Source: an uncultured Butyrivibrio sp. (lineage in GTDB: Bacteria; Bacillota; Clostridia; Lachnospirales; Lachnospiraceae). From it: DNA of 64,000 nt. Below, in pieces: positions 15,901 through 23,900 of this stretch (position 1 is its first letter; each line of letters starts with the position of its first letter). The notes beneath the pieces are model-generated. The model was not told where the DNA came from. It saw only the letters and a list, made by a program, of their open reading frames with translations, and did no database searches. The stretch covers positions 1-64,000 of the forward strand of contig CAMORK010000003.1 in assembly GCA_946623755.1 (NCBI GenBank), in the 5' to 3' direction. A program made the translations under genes and the position numbers.

Positions 15901-17757
15901 TTATACTCCGGTCTCGAGTATCAGTCTGTCGTAGATCTCAGTCAGTGTCTGTATCATCTTGGATGAAAGTGTATAAGCATTCTGGAATTTAACCAGGTTT
16001 GAAGCTTCCTCATCCTCATCGACGCCGGTATCGGAAAGTCTCTGGTTACTTATGGTGTTCTCAAGTGCAAGGTATGTATCTTCAAGAGTCTGTGAATTTG
16101 ATTTGTTCAGTGCCACATCCGCAAGGACCTTGGTCAGAAACTCTCCTGAAGTTGCTCCCCTGAAGATCTTCTTGGTCTTGAACATGTCTTTTAGCTTAGT
16201 AAGATTGGCGAACTCGGATTCACCCTCAGTAACGTCTGCTTTGGTTGCAACTCTGTCTGAATCTTCAAGCAGAACTGAGCTGACAGTAAAGTTACCGCCT
16301 CTTACCTTATAATAGCCCTTGTTCTCAGAAAGAGTAGTGAGCTGCTCGTAGCTGAACTCCGCCGCGGAGTTGTTATCCATAGATCCCGTGAAAGCATACA
16401 CGCCTTCCAGTGAGTCAGATGTATATCCCGTTGTCATGATCTGATTGACCTGGTCTGAGAACTGTCTGATCCACTCGTTCATCTGAGACATGTAGTACGG
16501 AAGTCCCTGATAGCTGTTGGCATAACCAATACTTACACTCCTTCCGCTGTCAGGTATACTGCTCAGGCTCTCCTCATCCATCTTAAATACATAAGTAGAG
16601 TCACCGTCGAATTCCCAGCTGTCATATTTATATTTTTTTGCACCGATCTTGATGGTTCCGTCCTCAGGAATTGAGCACTTAGTCATATCCTTGAGGTAGC
16701 TGCTGTCAACTTTGACCGTCACATAGACAGATCCGTCAGGATTCTGAACCACGCCGTCGTCCGGAGTATTACCCTGGAAGTAATGGTTGTTATTACCGTC
16801 TCTAAGTGCAAGAAGTCCCTGAAGCTCTCCTCCGATCAGCTTTGAATCCAAAGCAAAATCAGAAAGCTCTTTTACGTTGTCGCCATCCTTATAATTGGCG
16901 GTGCCCCACTTAATGTCGAAAAGACCTTTTACATCATTCTGGTCTGTGGCGCCGTCATCAGCACGTGATATGCAGATCATCTTTCTGTATTCATAGGTAT
17001 CAACCAGCTCATATGAACCTGCAACCCATATCTGAAATCTGGTTGCACCGGTCACTCTGTCCGGCTGTGTCTCATCGATGATCGGAGTCTCCCTTGTTTC
17101 AACTGAAATTATCTTGGAGAGGTCATCCACAAGAACATCTCTCTTGTCCCTGAGCTCATTAGCCTTGGCGCCCGTCATCTCGATGATATTGATCTGCTTA
17201 TTTATTGAAGCAACCTCCTGAGCAATGGCACTGACTCTGTCGGCGCGGAGCTTGATCTCTGCATTGACATCTGCCTGCTCACTCTGAAGGCTGGTATAAA
17301 CATTGTTAAAGTACTCAGTTATACTCTTCATAGTGGAAACAAAAGCTGACTTGGTCTCAGTTACTCCTGCTGCCGTTCTCACTGATTCCATAGCAGCTTC
17401 CATCTTATTGAAAAGAGATGAGAAACCGGTTGTTCCGTCGTCGTCCAGGTACTGTTCAATAAGACCGTTGTAATAGTTCTTTTGCTCGTAATTACCAAGC
17501 ATCGTCTCGTTCTGTCTGAACTTCACGTCGTAGAAGCTGTCCCTGACTCTCTCGATGGCTATCGTGTCAACTCCGGCTCCCGCGCATCCGTATGTGGCAA
17601 AAACCCTGAGAGCATCATTGGCTTCCTGGGTTACCTTCTGCCTGCTGTAGCCGTCTGTGCTGGCATTGGATATGTTGTTTGCTGTGGTGTTTAACGCTGC
17701 ATTTGCCGCCCTGAGTCCGGAAGCTGCAATGTTAAGTCCGAAAAATTGAGATGTCAT
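15901..17757 (-). CDS. flgK: Hook-associated protein FlgK, second paralogue
   Basis: First hook-filament junction protein family (HAP1), 618 residues. The rod/hook N-terminal motif is present: FFGLNIAASGLRAANAALNT, then NNISNASTDGYSRQKV. The C-terminus EDEEASNLVKFQNAYTLSSK with MIQTLTEIYDRLI is the matching D0 helix. The central region (residues ~220-480) is an asparagine- and aspartate-rich variable domain. It follows another flgK by 48 bases and is the last gene before a strong terminator. The two proteins share the ends but differ widely in the middle, so this is an old duplication. Whether both build one junction or serve different filaments is unknown. Confidence 0.92.
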   Translation of the reverse strand: MTSQFFGLNIAASGLRAANAALNTTANNISNASTDGYSRQKVTQEANDALRVFATYGCAGAGVDTIAIERVRDSFYDVKFRQNETMLGNYEQKNYYNGLIEQYLDDDGTTGFSSLFNKMEAAMESVRTAAGVTETKSAFVSTMKSITEYFNNVYTSLQSEQADVNAEIKLRADRVSAIAQEVASINKQINIIEMTGAKANELRDKRDVLVDDLSKIISVETRETPIIDETQPDRVTGATRFQIWVAGSYELVDTYEYRKMICISRADDGATDQNDVKGLFDIKWGTANYKDGDNVKELSDFALDSKLIGGELQGLLALRDGNNNHYFQGNTPDDGVVQNPDGSVYVTVKVDSSYLKDMTKCSIPEDGTIKIGAKKYKYDSWEFDGDSTYVFKMDEESLSSIPDSGRSVSIGYANSYQGLPYYMSQMNEWIRQFSDQVNQIMTTGYTSDSLEGVYAFTGSMDNNSAAEFSYEQLTTLSENKGYYKVRGGNFTVSSVLLEDSDRVATKADVTEGESEFANLTKLKDMFKTKKIFRGATSGEFLTKVLADVALNKSNSQTLEDTYLALENTISNQRLSDTGVDEDEEASNLVKFQNAYTLSSKMIQTLTEIYDRLILETGV

Positions 17758-17805
17758 AAGTTGTCTCCTATTTTAACCAGCGGTTGTCAAAATACGCCAA
17801 CCGGG

Positions 17806-19464
17806 TTACGCTCCCAGTGTAGTTACAAGGTGCTCGAGCATTTCGCTTACTACATTTATATATCGGCTTGACGCATTGTATGCGTTCTGGAACATTATCA
17901 TGAATTCCATCTCTTCATCACTTGATACGCCGATGATCTGTTCTCTGGCTGCCTCTACAGCAGATACTGTCTGATCCTGGGCTTCCTTGATGCTTTTATA
18001 AACATCACCTGAGTTTGCAACCTGAGACACAAGGCTGTTGTAATAAGTAATGAAGCTGTTTCTTGTGGTAACGCTGGGATTCAATGTGTACAGCTCTTTT
18101 GTGAAAGCCTCTTTTAACCTGGTAGTTGTAGCGTTATCCTCGTTGCCGTCTATGGTTCTGAAGGTGAAAAGAGTGGGTTCCTGTATATACTTTGGATTGA
18201 TCTGAGTGTTCTTTATTGTAAAGCCTGTAGGTACGGTTCCTGCCGGCTTGCTTTGGCCGATATCATAGTTGATCTTATCCTCTTCATTTGAGCAGACAAA
18301 GAGTATAAAATCCTTGGCATCTCCAACTGTTCCATCTATGAATGCCGGATTACTCTCTGCCGTCTGCATGATATCGTTGATGGTTGTCATGATGTTGTGG
18401 ACCATCTGATCAAACTCGGCCTGAACATTCATGATGACTGACTGTGAGATGTTTCTGTTATAGAATTCCGTGTCCTCGGTTATATCATGATATGATGCAT
18501 TGTGATCGCCTCTTGCAAGAAGAACTGATCTGAGCTTACCTATATCTGTGTTTGTTACAGTTGAAATGTTCTGTGTAAGATCAAAGACATGTGCTCCGTC
18601 AATCGAAACAACTGTCTTTGTGCCATCATGGTTATCAACGGTCTTGGCTGCATACTCCCAATAAGGTGTTGCATATCCCACACTGCTCTCAAGTTTTGTA
18701 TCAACTCCCAGATGGTTTACGTGGTCAGTAGTAACAAATGGTGATCCTTCGAAAAGAACTGATACATTCCCGAAAATGTCTTCCTGATACTCGATCTTGC
18801 CGTACTCACCAAGCTGATCTAAAAGAAGGTTTCTCTCATCTCTAAGGTCATTGGCACGTTCCTGTCTTCCTGACTCTATATCGACGATCGTCTCATTTAA
18901 TACTCTTATCCTGTCGCCGTAATTGTTGATGGTGTCGCACATTCCCTGAACTGTAGCATCCATATTATCCTGATATGCAACAAGTCCGTCATATACGCTT
19001 TTTGCTCTTGTAATAAACTCATTCGCTCTTGTTACGAATGAAGACTGTGTAACGGCTGAGCAAGGATCTTTTGCCAGCTCCTGAACAGATACCCAGAGGT
19101 TATTGAGGGAGATTGCAAATTCGGAGCCATCCATCTCCTGAAGCTGATCTTCTATCTCTTCAAGGGCCTTCAGCGAAACATCATAAAAAGCAGCCCTTCC
19201 TGTCTCTCTTCTGAATGAAAGATCAAGAAAGTCGCTTCGCACCTGTTTACAATTATTGTAGTTTACGCCTGTTCCAATCTGTTTCCAGGCAATCTGTTCA
19301 AGTTTCTTTTCAAGTGTCTGATATGCTCTTGTTCCCTGAGAAACCTGTTGTCTGACGTAGCCGTCGGTGTCTACATTCGACATGTTATGCGCTGTCGTGT
19401 TCAGTGCATTCTGCGATGTTGTCATTCCCGACGCACCTACATATAAGTTGGCCATTAAAGACAT
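17806..19464 (-). CDS. flgK: Hook-associated protein FlgK, first paralogue
   Basis: HAP1-family junction protein of about 552 residues. LYVGASGMTTSQNALNTTAH and NMSNVDTDGYVRQQVSQG form the N-terminal D0/D1 signature. The C-terminus has SSDEEMEFMIMFQNAYNASSR followed by YINVVSEMLEHLV. The ATG at 19464 (MSLMANLYV) is used rather than an upstream in-frame TTG, because GAGAGG lies 8 bases before it and the family sequence starts there. The start lies 22 bases after a structured intergenic element (19486-19647) that separates it from flgN. It is transcribed with flgM and flgN from two sigma-28-type promoters. Confidence 0.92.
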   Translation of the reverse strand: MSLMANLYVGASGMTTSQNALNTTAHNMSNVDTDGYVRQQVSQGTRAYQTLEKKLEQIAWKQIGTGVNYNNCKQVRSDFLDLSFRRETGRAAFYDVSLKALEEIEDQLQEMDGSEFAISLNNLWVSVQELAKDPCSAVTQSSFVTRANEFITRAKSVYDGLVAYQDNMDATVQGMCDTINNYGDRIRVLNETIVDIESGRQERANDLRDERNLLLDQLGEYGKIEYQEDIFGNVSVLFEGSPFVTTDHVNHLGVDTKLESSVGYATPYWEYAAKTVDNHDGTKTVVSIDGAHVFDLTQNISTVTNTDIGKLRSVLLARGDHNASYHDITEDTEFYNRNISQSVIMNVQAEFDQMVHNIMTTINDIMQTAESNPAFIDGTVGDAKDFILFVCSNEEDKINYDIGQSKPAGTVPTGFTIKNTQINPKYIQEPTLFTFRTIDGNEDNATTTRLKEAFTKELYTLNPSVTTRNSFITYYNSLVSQVANSGDVYKSIKEAQDQTVSAVEAAREQIIGVSSDEEMEFMIMFQNAYNASSRYINVVSEMLEHLVTTLGA

Positions 19465-19485
19465 ATGTATACCTCTCAGTACTAC

Positions 19486-19647
19486 GCCCAAAATACGAAT
19501 TGCTTCGGACTAAAGTCCTCTCTCAATTCTACAGGCATTCGGAATCCGCACTAACGTGCTACTTCCTCATTCCTGTTTTGGTACCAAAGTCAAAATCCTT
19601 TGCATGCAAGCATGCACGGCTTTTGCCCTTGATACCCTATTTTGGGC
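19486..19647. repeat. Structured intergenic element, copy A
   Basis: A 162-base element bounded by the perfect 10-base inverted repeat GCCCAAAATA / TATTTTGGGC. Inside, in plus-strand order, are a CGAATTGC...CAATTC hairpin, the linker TACAGGCATTCGGAA, a GCAC-TAAC-GTGC hairpin, the linker TTCCTCATTCCTGTT, and a long imperfect stem capped by GCATGCAAGCATGC. The element ends in CCC. It shares hairpin order and linkers with copy B at 54722-54896, while the paired bases differ. On the mRNA strand it lies between flgN and flgK. Confidence 0.8.
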
Positions 19648-19734
19648 AAAATTTAAGACACTACCGCGAAAAACGGTATTCACCCGGGTGGATTATCTAC
19701 ATGCATCCGTCTCACCTCCTACCTGAGTGAGACG

Positions 19735-20262
19735 TTACTGCTTTGCATCAAACCCGCCCGATGTGTAACCTAAACATTCGCCTGTAGTGTCTGCAGCTCT
19801 TGAGTAATTCGCCGTCTGTGGAGCTTGTTTCGCCGCCTGGATGATGTTCATTTCGAACTGAACCATCTCAAGTGAACTCTTTAAAAGTTCCTGGTTCTGT
19901 CCGTTTACACGTCTGACGTTGTCAGCTACCTGCGTAAGCCGGTCCCGCTGCTTAGCCAGATTCTTCTGATCCACCGGTCTTTTCTCAAGTACCTGGATCA
20001 GATCGGTCAGTTTCAATGAATTAACATCCATGTTAAGTACATTGGCTATATCCGTCATAGCTTCGACTCTCTGTTTTTCGAGGCTCTGGATACTTCCGAT
20101 TATGCACTGCTCCTCATCCGTGATTTCTGCAAGTGCCTCAAGATCACCTTTTATGATAACTGTGGTCTTTTGGCTAGATAATCCCAGTAATTTCTCGTAC
20201 GCTGAACCTTCTTTATCAAGAACGTCAACGAGGTTCTCCATAAGACTTGCCACTGGAATCAT
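19735..20262 (-). CDS. flgN: FlgN-type chaperone for FlgK/FlgL
   Basis: Cytoplasmic export chaperone of the hook-associated proteins, 175 residues. Helical throughout: SLMENLVDVLDKEGSAYEKL, a long middle helix and RDRLTQVADNVRRVNGQNQE before a disordered tail, which is the FlgN pattern. It follows flgM by 30 bases. Just after the stop comes a 7-pair hairpin (19709-19733) and then the 162-base structured element, giving a 270-base gap before flgK, unusually wide within a flagellar operon. The SD GGAGGAT precedes the ATG at 20262. Confidence 0.88.
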   Translation of the reverse strand: MIPVASLMENLVDVLDKEGSAYEKLLGLSSQKTTVIIKGDLEALAEITDEEQCIIGSIQSLEKQRVEAMTDIANVLNMDVNSLKLTDLIQVLEKRPVDQKNLAKQRDRLTQVADNVRRVNGQNQELLKSSLEMVQFEMNIIQAAKQAPQTANYSRAADTTGECLGYTSGGFDAKQ

Positions 20263-20292
20263 CCTCCTGATATGAAATTGATGTGTGGGCTG

Positions 20293-20571
20293 TTATGCCA
20301 GCTCTTCAAACTTTGCCAGTAACTTATCAGCAAAAGCCTCTCCACTCACATCATAAGTACCATTTTTAATAGCAGCTTTGAGCGATGCAACCTTATCTTC
20401 CCTGATATCGGGGGCAGCGCTTACAGCCTGTTTCGCAACCTGGATATCTTTTCCGATCGAAGAAAATGATACAGTATCTCTGATATCATTGGTCTTTTTT
20501 GTTGCCTGTGGTTTACCTACTTTGCTGTTTGAGTAAATCTGCTGAACCTGACTGTATGCTTCTATTCGCAT
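20293..20571 (-). CDS. flgM: Anti-sigma-28 factor FlgM
   Basis: Small protein of 92 residues that holds sigma-28 inactive until it is exported through the finished hook. The N-terminal half is disordered and polar (YSQVQQIYSNSK), while the C-terminal sigma-binding half has DKVASLKAAIKNGTYDVSGE and ADKLLAKFEEL, the family signature. It is the first gene of flgM-flgN-flgK-flgK and is preceded by two sigma-28-type promoters, so it is under the control of the factor it inhibits. GGAGGAAAAG lies before the ATG. Confidence 0.95.
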   Translation of the reverse strand: MRIEAYSQVQQIYSNSKVGKPQATKKTNDIRDTVSFSSIGKDIQVAKQAVSAAPDIREDKVASLKAAIKNGTYDVSGEAFADKLLAKFEELA

Positions 20572-20615
20572 ATCTTTTCCTCCTTCCCTGGAGTATTTTT
20601 AAACTTCTACTACAT

Positions 20616-20642
20616 TTATCGGTAGAAGTTTCCATTACTTTA
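20616..20642 (-). promoter_or_regulatory. Proximal sigma-28-type promoter of flgM
   Basis: Minus-strand TAAAGTAA (20635-20642), an 11-base spacer and ACCGATAA (20616-20623): 6 and 7 of 8 matches. The AACTTCTAC / GTAGAAGTT inverted repeat spans its -10 box and start region, so a repressor or an RNA hairpin could act here. Confidence 0.82.
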
Positions 20643-20793
20643 GTTCTTTTCCCAAAATATTTTCCCCCGAAAATTTCAGGAAATCTCATGGTAAAAATAG
20701 CTTCCAGGTCTTTATTAAAATGTTGTTAGTTTCTCATGTTTCCTTACATTTCGCGGGTTTTTTGGTTTATACCCGGTCGTTCCTTCAGTATGT

Positions 20794-20820
20794 ATATCGG
20801 AAGGTTAAAAGAAAACTTTA
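20794..20820 (-). promoter_or_regulatory. Distal sigma-28-type promoter of flgM
   Basis: Minus-strand TAAAGTTT (20813-20820, a perfect -35 box), an 11-base spacer and TCCGATAT (20794-20801). It is the best sigma-28 match in the window and lies about 220 bases ahead of flgM. Confidence 0.85.
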
Positions 20821-20911
20821 GAGTTTTTTAAGAATTTTTTTTACGAGACAAGCATTATTTTTAAAAAATGCAGATATTGAGCTTGCTCGAATAGATGTAT
20901 TAGCCTTATTT

Positions 20912-21532
20912 TCATATGTTCCTCAGACTCATTCTGGCGTTACTGTACTTAGGGTTTCCGGTAACATCCTCATCAAACCACTCCGCCGGCTTATAGGCAT
21001 CTGCTGCCTCTTCTGACGGAAACTCAACTTCTGCAATTATGGTCCCGTCGTAAGGAGCATCGAAGACATCGAGCTCGATCTTCAGTTCGCTTGTGTCGAT
21101 TTGCAGTTTTTTGACATCTGCCTCTGCAAATGCATCTGCGTTGATCGGAACCAGGTATCTCTTTTTCCTGATTATGTTCCCGTCGGCCTTTTTGAGCATG
21201 TGCTCGTAGGAATCCTTGTCCAGCGGCAGGTTGTATTCTGTGGAGCCGATTGGGACGTCGTGTTGCGCTACTTCCAACACAGTCTGTTCTGTCTGCCCTT
21301 GTTGTTTGTTCGATGCCAGTATTTCCGAGTTCGCCTGACTTTTTGTATCTTGAATACTCTCAGCGTAGGTGCTCCTGTTCTTATAAGTCATGTAGCAGGA
21401 ATCATCTTCTCTGCGCACCCTTATGGCCGGACTTACATTCAGATACCCCTGCTCAATTACATGATACGGGTACTTGTCCAGATCCTCGGGAAGGTGCCTG
21501 ACTGTGAACTTTCTCTCTATTTCTACGCCCAT
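20912..21532 (-). CDS. CYTH-domain phosphohydrolase-like protein
   Basis: Triphosphate-tunnel family protein of 206 residues. The family motif ExExK is seen as EIERK at residues 4-8, followed by IEQGYLN and AIRVRREDD, which supply the basic residues of the tunnel. LKIELDVFDAPYDGTIIAEV matches the acidic metal-binding strands. Bacterial relatives hydrolyse tripolyphosphate or other triphosphates, and the substrate here cannot be told. An insertion at about residues 60-85, with SIQDTKSQANSEI, is longer than in most relatives. It is monocistronic, between the flgM promoters and the divergent DJ-1 gene. The SD GGAGG precedes the start, and its leader holds five short ATTTGC-like repeats. Confidence 0.85.
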   Translation of the reverse strand: MGVEIERKFTVRHLPEDLDKYPYHVIEQGYLNVSPAIRVRREDDSCYMTYKNRSTYAESIQDTKSQANSEILASNKQQGQTEQTVLEVAQHDVPIGSTEYNLPLDKDSYEHMLKKADGNIIRKKRYLVPINADAFAEADVKKLQIDTSELKIELDVFDAPYDGTIIAEVEFPSEEAADAYKPAEWFDEDVTGNPKYSNARMSLRNI

Positions 21533-21573
21533 GTGGATTGTAGCCTCCTTTTTTGAGTTACAGTAACGAAAGC

Positions 21574-21623
21574 GTATTTGCTTCCTCTGTATTTGCTTAC
21601 TACTTGCTTACATTTGCATTTGC
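21574..21623. repeat. Iterated ATTTGC units in CYTH leader
   Basis: ATTTGC or ACTTGC occurs five times on the plus strand, starting at 21576, 21591, 21602, 21612 and 21618. Two units are extended as GTATTTGCTT. The array lies 42-91 bases ahead of the CYTH start. It could be an operator array or simple slippage. Confidence 0.45.
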
Positions 21624-21801
21624 CTAAGATATACTGAGTTCTATTCTAATACGAAAGCTTGAATTTGGCGACAATGTTATAGAATCTGAATAAATATGAT
21701 AGAATTATTACCATGAACGGCATAGCATCAGCTATCCATAATGCATCAATACAACATGCAATGCGATACAACAGCATAAACCATGGGAGGTATACAAAAA
21801 A

Positions 21802-22353
21802 ATGGCAAAAACAGCGATATTCTTGGCAGAAGGATTTGAGGAAATAGAGGCTCTGACGGTAGTTGATCTGCTACGCAGGGCAGGAATTGAAATAACAACA
21901 GCATCAATCACAGGGAGTAAGCAGGTCACAGGCTCTCACAACATAACTGTTGAGGCCGACGCCCTGCTTTCAGACATTAAATTTGATGAAACAGACATGA
22001 TAATTCTTCCGGGCGGAATGCCGGGAACCAACAATCTTGATGCCTGCGAACCCCTGAAGGCTCAGATCAAGGCCTTCGCCGATGCAGGCAAGAAGCTCGC
22101 AGCTATCTGCGCAGCTCCCAGAGTATTCGGCAAGATGGGAATCCTCTCCGGTAAAAGAGCTACCTGCTACCCCGGAAATGAAGAATTCCTCCAAGGTGCT
22201 GATCCGCAGACTGACGAAGTTGTAAAAGACGGCAACATCATCACAAGCCGTGGCATGGGAACTGCAATTCCCTTCGGACTTGCAATCATTGAAGAGTTCC
22301 GGGGCAAAGAAGCTGCCGATGACATGGCTAAGAAGATTATTTTCAGGCAGTAA
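21802..22353 (+). CDS. DJ-1/PfpI family protein (YajL-like)
   Basis: Protein of 183 residues, the usual length of bacterial DJ-1/ThiJ proteins. The nucleophile elbow AICAAP places the reactive Cys at residue 103, the partner acidic residue lies in GFEEIE near residues 11-16, and DMIILPGGMPG is the oxyanion-side loop. Relatives act as stress-related chaperones or glyoxalase/deglycase-like enzymes, an activity that is still debated. GGGAGG precedes the ATG by 11 bases. It is monocistronic, with a strong terminator downstream. A possible -10 region lies near 21690-21710, but I cannot fix a convincing promoter. Confidence 0.92.
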   Translation: MAKTAIFLAEGFEEIEALTVVDLLRRAGIEITTASITGSKQVTGSHNITVEADALLSDIKFDETDMIILPGGMPGTNNLDACEPLKAQIKAFADAGKKLAAICAAPRVFGKMGILSGKRATCYPGNEEFLQGADPQTDEVVKDGNIITSRGMGTAIPFGLAIIEEFRGKEAADDMAKKIIFRQ

Positions 22354-22417
22354 ACGCTTCATTAACAGACTCCTAATACAATCAAAATAATCGTACACTA
22401 ATATTTTTAAGAATCTC

Positions 22418-22455
22418 AAAAATCCCGCAAGCCCTGTGTTTGCGGGATTTTTTTT
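22418..22455 (+). terminator. Terminator after DJ-1 gene
   Basis: Stem AAAAATCCCGCAA / TTGCGGGATTTTT with an 8-9 base loop, followed by a run of eight T. It lies 65 bases after the DJ-1 stop. Confidence 0.93.
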
Positions 22456-22496
22456 GCAATTTAGGGAAGTTTATGATTTTTTTAGAAAGAAACTTG

Positions 22497-22525
22497 TTGA
22501 CAATTTGTTCTAGTTGTTCTATAAC
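22497..22525 (+). promoter_or_regulatory. Sigma-A promoter of hsp20
   Basis: TTGACA (22497-22502), a 17-base spacer and TATAAC (22520-22525), a near-consensus vegetative promoter. The CIRCE element follows 17 bases further on, covering the start region of the transcript. Confidence 0.85.
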
Positions 22526-22542
22526 ATACTTGTAACAAGAAA

Positions 22543-22569
22543 TTAGCAGCCGACACATGAGAGTGCTAA
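22543..22569 (+). promoter_or_regulatory. CIRCE element (HrcA operator)
   Basis: TTAGCAGCC, nine bases, GAGTGCTAA. The right half matches the consensus TTAGCACTC-N9-GAGTGCTAA perfectly, and the left half differs at two of nine positions. HrcA repression of hsp20 is expected. CIRCE is best known for groESL and dnaK operons, and its use on an hsp20 gene is less usual. Confidence 0.88.
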
Positions 22570-22636
22570 TAAGAGCTGCCAGGAATTTAAACACTACAAC
22601 ACAACAAAAAATATATATAGAAAAGGAGTGATAATT

Positions 22637-23101
22637 ATGTTGATGCCTATGCTTTGGAGTAACAATGATATTTTTGATGAGATGGATAACTTCTTTAACG
22701 ATGGATTCTTTGGTGGACAGTGCAGAACACCAAGAGAAGCAAGACCTTTTGAATCAAGCACAGGTCTTATGAGAACAGATGTCATCGAGAAAGATAACTG
22801 CTACCAGCTTGAAGCTGAGCTTCCAGGATTCACCAAGGAAGACATCAAGATCGATCTCAAGAATGACACTCTTACAATAAGTGCTGCACACAATGAAAAC
22901 AAGGATGAGAAGGACGAGAACGGCAAGTACATCCGCCGTGAGAGAAGAAGCTCTTCATATCAGAGATCATTCCATGTAGAAGGTCTTAAGCCTGAAGATA
23001 TCATTGCTCAGTACAGGAACGGTGTCCTCACCGTTAACCTTCCCAAGAAGGAAGCAATCCCCGAGAAGGAAGAAGCAATCCAGATTGAAGTTAAGGACTG
23101 A
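22637..23101 (+). CDS. Hsp20/alpha-crystallin small heat shock protein
   Basis: ATP-independent holdase chaperone of 154 residues. A short N-terminal arm (LWSNNDIFDEMDNFFND) is followed by the alpha-crystallin domain from about residue 45 (RTDVIEKDNCYQLEAELPGF) to the GVLTVNLPK motif near residue 135. The C-terminal tail contains IQIE, in place of the I-x-I anchor. The ATG at 22637 is used instead of an in-frame GTG at 22628, because AGGAG lies 8 bases ahead of it. It is controlled by a sigma-A promoter with CIRCE and ended by a bidirectional terminator. Confidence 0.95.
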   Translation: MLMPMLWSNNDIFDEMDNFFNDGFFGGQCRTPREARPFESSTGLMRTDVIEKDNCYQLEAELPGFTKEDIKIDLKNDTLTISAAHNENKDEKDENGKYIRRERRSSSYQRSFHVEGLKPEDIIAQYRNGVLTVNLPKKEAIPEKEEAIQIEVKD

Positions 23102-23184
23102 TGCCTGTGAAGTGATGATGTCATGATGAAATGACGAATTGCTTTATTGTAACTAAATAACAACCGTTTCATGCTAACAAAACA

Positions 23185-23216
23185 GGGCTCAGCAGATTTG
23201 CTGAGCCCCTTCTTAT
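23185..23216. terminator. Terminator between hsp20 and rubrerythrin
   Basis: A perfect 10-pair stem, GGGCTCAGCA / TGCTGAGCCC, with a 4-base loop, followed by CTTCTTATT on the plus strand and a T-rich run (CTGTTTTGTT) on the minus strand. It serves the two converging genes. Confidence 0.9.
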
Positions 23217-23241
23217 TCATATCACTTATATCAACTAACCA

Positions 23242-23799
23242 TTAATAGTTCTGAGCCTTCTTCATGAAGTAAGCCTGAGGATGATTGCATACAGGGCAAA
23301 CCTCAGGAGCCTTAGGTCCAACTACGATATGTCCGCAGTTTGAACACTCCCAGATTGTATCGCCATCAGCTGAGAATACGATTCCATCCTCGATATTCTT
23401 GAGGAGCTTTCTGTATCTCTCTTCGTGCTCTTTCTCAATAGCTGCTACCTGCTCAAAGAGATCTGCGATATCATCAAATCCCTCTTCTCTTGCCTTCTTG
23501 GCAAATGAAGGATACATCTCTTTCCACTCGTAAGCCTCTCCGTCAGCAGCTGCATTTAAATTATCAACTGTTGTTCCGATTCCTGAGAGGATCTTGTACC
23601 AAAGTTTCGCATGCTCTTTCTCATTAGCAGCTGTAGCCTCGAAAATCTGTCCAATCTGCACATATCCGTCCTTCTTAGCCTTGGAAGCAAAGTAAGTGTA
23701 CTTATTACGTGCCTCAGATTCCCCTGCAAATGCTGCCATCAAATTTTTCTCAGTCTCAGTTCCCTTAAGTTCGTTGGTTCTTGTCTCAAGATTAGCCAT
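23242..23799 (-). CDS. rbr: Rubrerythrin
   Basis: Non-haem di-iron peroxidase of anaerobes that reduces hydrogen peroxide, with electrons from rubredoxin or NADH-linked reductases. It has 185 residues. The ferritin-like helices carry the ligands [11 protein letters not shown] (near residue 30), ANEKEHAKL (near 60) and [11 protein letters not shown] (near 120). The C-terminal rubredoxin-like domain has CSNCGH and CPVCNHP. Both halves look intact. A strong SD (AAAGGGGA) precedes the ATG. A small TGCGTT-TCC-AACGCA hairpin lies in the leader. I see no clear PerR box. Confidence 0.97.
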   Translation of the reverse strand: MANLETRTNELKGTETEKNLMAAFAGESEARNKYTYFASKAKKDGYVQIGQIFEATAANEKEHAKLWYKILSGIGTTVDNLNAAADGEAYEWKEMYPSFAKKAREEGFDDIADLFEQVAAIEKEHEERYRKLLKNIEDGIVFSADGDTIWECSNCGHIVVGPKAPEVCPVCNHPQAYFMKKAQNY

Positions 23800-23900
23800 A
23801 AAATCCCCTTTCTGCGTTGGAAACGCAATACATTTGACGTAGATTCATTCTAACATAATCTTATGTGAAAAGGTATATTTATAAGCTCATTCATTATCGG

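Larger units (their letters stand above)
20572..20911. other. 340-base intergenic region upstream of flgM
   Basis: Holds two sigma-28-type promoters pointing at flgM (20616-20642 and 20794-20820). A 9-base inverted repeat, AACTTCTAC / GTAGAAGTT, at 20602-20610 and 20622-20630 overlaps the nearer -10 box. The stretch 20821-20911, after the CYTH gene, is AT-rich with only a tiny GAGC-TT-GCTC hairpin. I see no gene or clear terminator in it. Confidence 0.7.

Noticed and set aside
21714..21830. Short plus-strand frame starting MNGIASAIHNASIQ before the DJ-1 gene
   Set aside because: No SD, and it runs into the DJ-1 gene in another frame. The faint likeness to small motility proteins is not enough.
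23801..23900. Possible PerR box ahead of rubrerythrin
   Set aside because: An AT-rich partial palindrome is present, but it does not match TTATAATNATTATAA well enough.
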